From positions 62,001-126,000 of the forward strand of contig CAWFGB010000008.1 in the NCBI GenBank assembly GCA_963815285.1: a DNA stretch of 64,000 nucleotides. The letters are read 5' to 3'. The position numbers and the translations under genes were made by a program. Of this stretch, positions 62,804-64,000 are shown piece after piece. Source of the DNA: JACCSI01 sp963815285 (lineage in GTDB: Bacteria; Acidobacteriota; Vicinamibacteria; Vicinamibacterales; UBA2999). Numbering within the stretch: position 1 is the first letter of the stretch; every line of letters begins with the position of its first letter. The notes under the pieces are model-generated. The model did no database searches, was not told the origin of the DNA, and saw nothing but the letters and a program-made list of their open reading frames with translations.

Positions 62804-63421
62804 ATGGCAGCAGAGCTTCCCGAGATCGCACGGCGGCTGGCCGAGGCGGGCCGCCGCTTCGACGCCCGCGGCTGGGTTTTTGGCACCAGCGGCAACTTCA
62901 GCGCGGTGATCACGCGCGATCCGCTGCGGCTGGCAATTACAGCGAGCGGCGCGTGGAAAGGCGATCTCACCGCGGCCGAGATTCTCGAGATGGATGCCGA
63001 TGGAAACGCCGCGCAGGCGGCATCGCCGCGGCCATCGGCCGAAGCGCGCCTGCATCTCGAGATCGTCCGCGTTCGCGGCGCCGGCGCCGTGCTGCACACG
63101 CACTCGCTGTGGAGCACGCTGCTCTCCGATCGCCATGCTGCGGCGGGAGGCCTCGCCATCGAGGGCTACGAGATGCTGAAGGGCCTCGAGGGCGTGGCGA
63201 CTCACGAGCACCGGGAATGGATTCCGATTCTCGAGAACGACCAGGACATGGTCCGGCTGGCCGGCCGGGTGCGGGACACGCTCGACCGTCATCCGGCGTG
63301 CCACGCGCTCCTCCTTCGCCGCCACGGGTTATACACTTGGGGAGAAACGCTGTCCCAGGCCGTGCGCCACGTGGAGATTGTCGAGTTCCTGCTCGAGGCG
63401 TCCGGCCGGACCGGGGGTTGA
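62804..63421 (+). CDS. mtnB: Methylthioribulose-1-phosphate dehydratase
   Basis: The 205-residue protein has the class II aldolase/MtnB motifs: FGTSGNFSAVI, the zinc-binding pair in LHTHS, ENDQDM and the third His in RRHGLYTWGETL. It dehydrates 5-methylthioribulose-1-phosphate in the methionine salvage pathway. The next gene, mtnD, follows four bases after the stop, confirming the pathway assignment. Confidence 0.93.
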   Translation: MAAELPEIARRLAEAGRRFDARGWVFGTSGNFSAVITRDPLRLAITASGAWKGDLTAAEILEMDADGNAAQAASPRPSAEARLHLEIVRVRGAGAVLHTHSLWSTLLSDRHAAAGGLAIEGYEMLKGLEGVATHEHREWIPILENDQDMVRLAGRVRDTLDRHPACHALLLRRHGLYTWGETLSQAVRHVEIVEFLLEASGRTGG

Positions 63422-63425
63422 CATC

Positions 63426-63983
63426 ATGGCAGTCATTAGAATTCCGGCAGAGAACACCGCGATCACCGAGGCCGGCGCGGTCCGCACCTTCCTTGCCACC
63501 CATGGGATTGACTACGAGCGATGGACGCCCGATCGTCCCGTCGGCACGGACGCCGACACGGACGCGGTGCTTGCAGCCTACGGCCGGGAGATCGAGACGC
63601 TCAAGGCCCGCGGCGGCTATCGCACGGCCGACGTGATCGACGTCAGGCCCGAGACGCCCAACCTCGAGGCGATGCTCGCGAAGTTCAACCGCGAGCACTG
63701 GCACGACGAAGACGAGGTGCGCTTCATCATCGAAGGGCGCGGGCTGTTCCACATTCATCCGCCCGGCAAGGCGGTCTTCGCGCTCGAGGTCGAGGCCGGC
63801 GATCTGATCAGGGTGCCTCGCGGCACGCACCACTGGTTCGATCTCTGCGCCGATCGGCGCATCCGGGCGATCCGCCTGTTTCAGGATCAGGCGGGGTGGA
63901 CGCCGCACTACACGGAGACCGGCATCGACGCGGGATTTCAGCCCGTCTGCTTCGGCCCGTCGTACCTCTCCCCTGTCGTGTGA
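63426..63983 (+). CDS. mtnD: Acireductone dioxygenase
   Basis: ATG 63426 (MAVIRIPAENTAITEAG) gives 185 residues. The cupin metal ligands are present: His, His and Glu in REHWHDEDEVRF and His in VPRGTHHWFDL. It oxidises acireductone to the 2-keto acid precursor of methionine and formate (Fe form), the penultimate salvage step. The remaining genes of the pathway (mtnC, mtnA or mtnN) are not in the window. Confidence 0.94.
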   Translation: MAVIRIPAENTAITEAGAVRTFLATHGIDYERWTPDRPVGTDADTDAVLAAYGREIETLKARGGYRTADVIDVRPETPNLEAMLAKFNREHWHDEDEVRFIIEGRGLFHIHPPGKAVFALEVEAGDLIRVPRGTHHWFDLCADRRIRAIRLFQDQAGWTPHYTETGIDAGFQPVCFGPSYLSPVV

Positions 63984-64000
63984 GCCGGACGATCGGCGCC

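Overview
The window is high-GC bacterial DNA whose gene families point to an Acidobacteriota genome, most likely Vicinamibacteria-like. The evidence is a PadR regulator paired with an ADOP-type MacB/FtsX permease, a truncated second ADOP gene, a Ser/Thr kinase with kinesin-light-chain TPRs, kinase-associated beta-propeller debris, and a small exported protein type common in that phylum. This is inference from protein families; there is no rRNA gene in the window, and I found no convincing tRNA, CRISPR array or intact insertion sequence.

Layout. 0-16 kb: subtilase (cut by the window edge), membrane hybrid histidine kinase, amidohydrolase, AI-2E-type permease, methyltransferase, broken POT transporter, VOC protein, Ser/Thr kinase-TPR, SAP-domain protein and a beta-barrel protein, interspersed with gene debris. 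16-25.5 kb: stress-type protein, SDR reductase with a dicarboxylate symporter, a beta-barrel/HEAT pair, a tyrosine-recombinase stub, and a PadR-ADOP operon behind a perfect palindrome. 26-32 kb: a CMD-GAF-kinase-receiver hybrid, an RsbRD-like histidine kinase and a multi-TM Ser/Thr kinase.

32.7-51 kb is the most coherent block and looks like an envelope-stress island. It holds an OmpR/CusR-type two-component pair; STAS + MgtA-type P-type ATPase; TraR/DksA protein; acvB/virJ-like hydrolase + mprF + RsbU-type phosphatase; and htrA + MacA-like adaptor + MacB ATPase + MacB permease + TolC/NodT-type channel, flanked by small exported proteins. Five intergenic copies of one three-block motif, T(T/G)AA-N6-TTAAT(C/G)-N5-(T/C)TCA, lie upstream of the transcription units and each points toward a gene. 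I read this as a PhoPQ/PmrAB-like but apparently undescribed regulon combining Mg transport, lysyl-phosphatidylglycerol synthesis and hydrolysis, drug/peptide efflux, periplasmic proteolysis and a partner-switching branch.

51-64 kb: MocR regulator, ADOP stub, several exported proteins, a zinc peptidase, two frameshifted membrane-protein genes, FadL-like porin, YVTN propeller, radical SAM activase, YbaK deacylase and the methionine-salvage pair mtnB-mtnD. At least a dozen truncated or frameshifted genes are scattered over the window, so it is a region of active gene decay. Single-base frameshifts could instead be sequencing or assembly errors.
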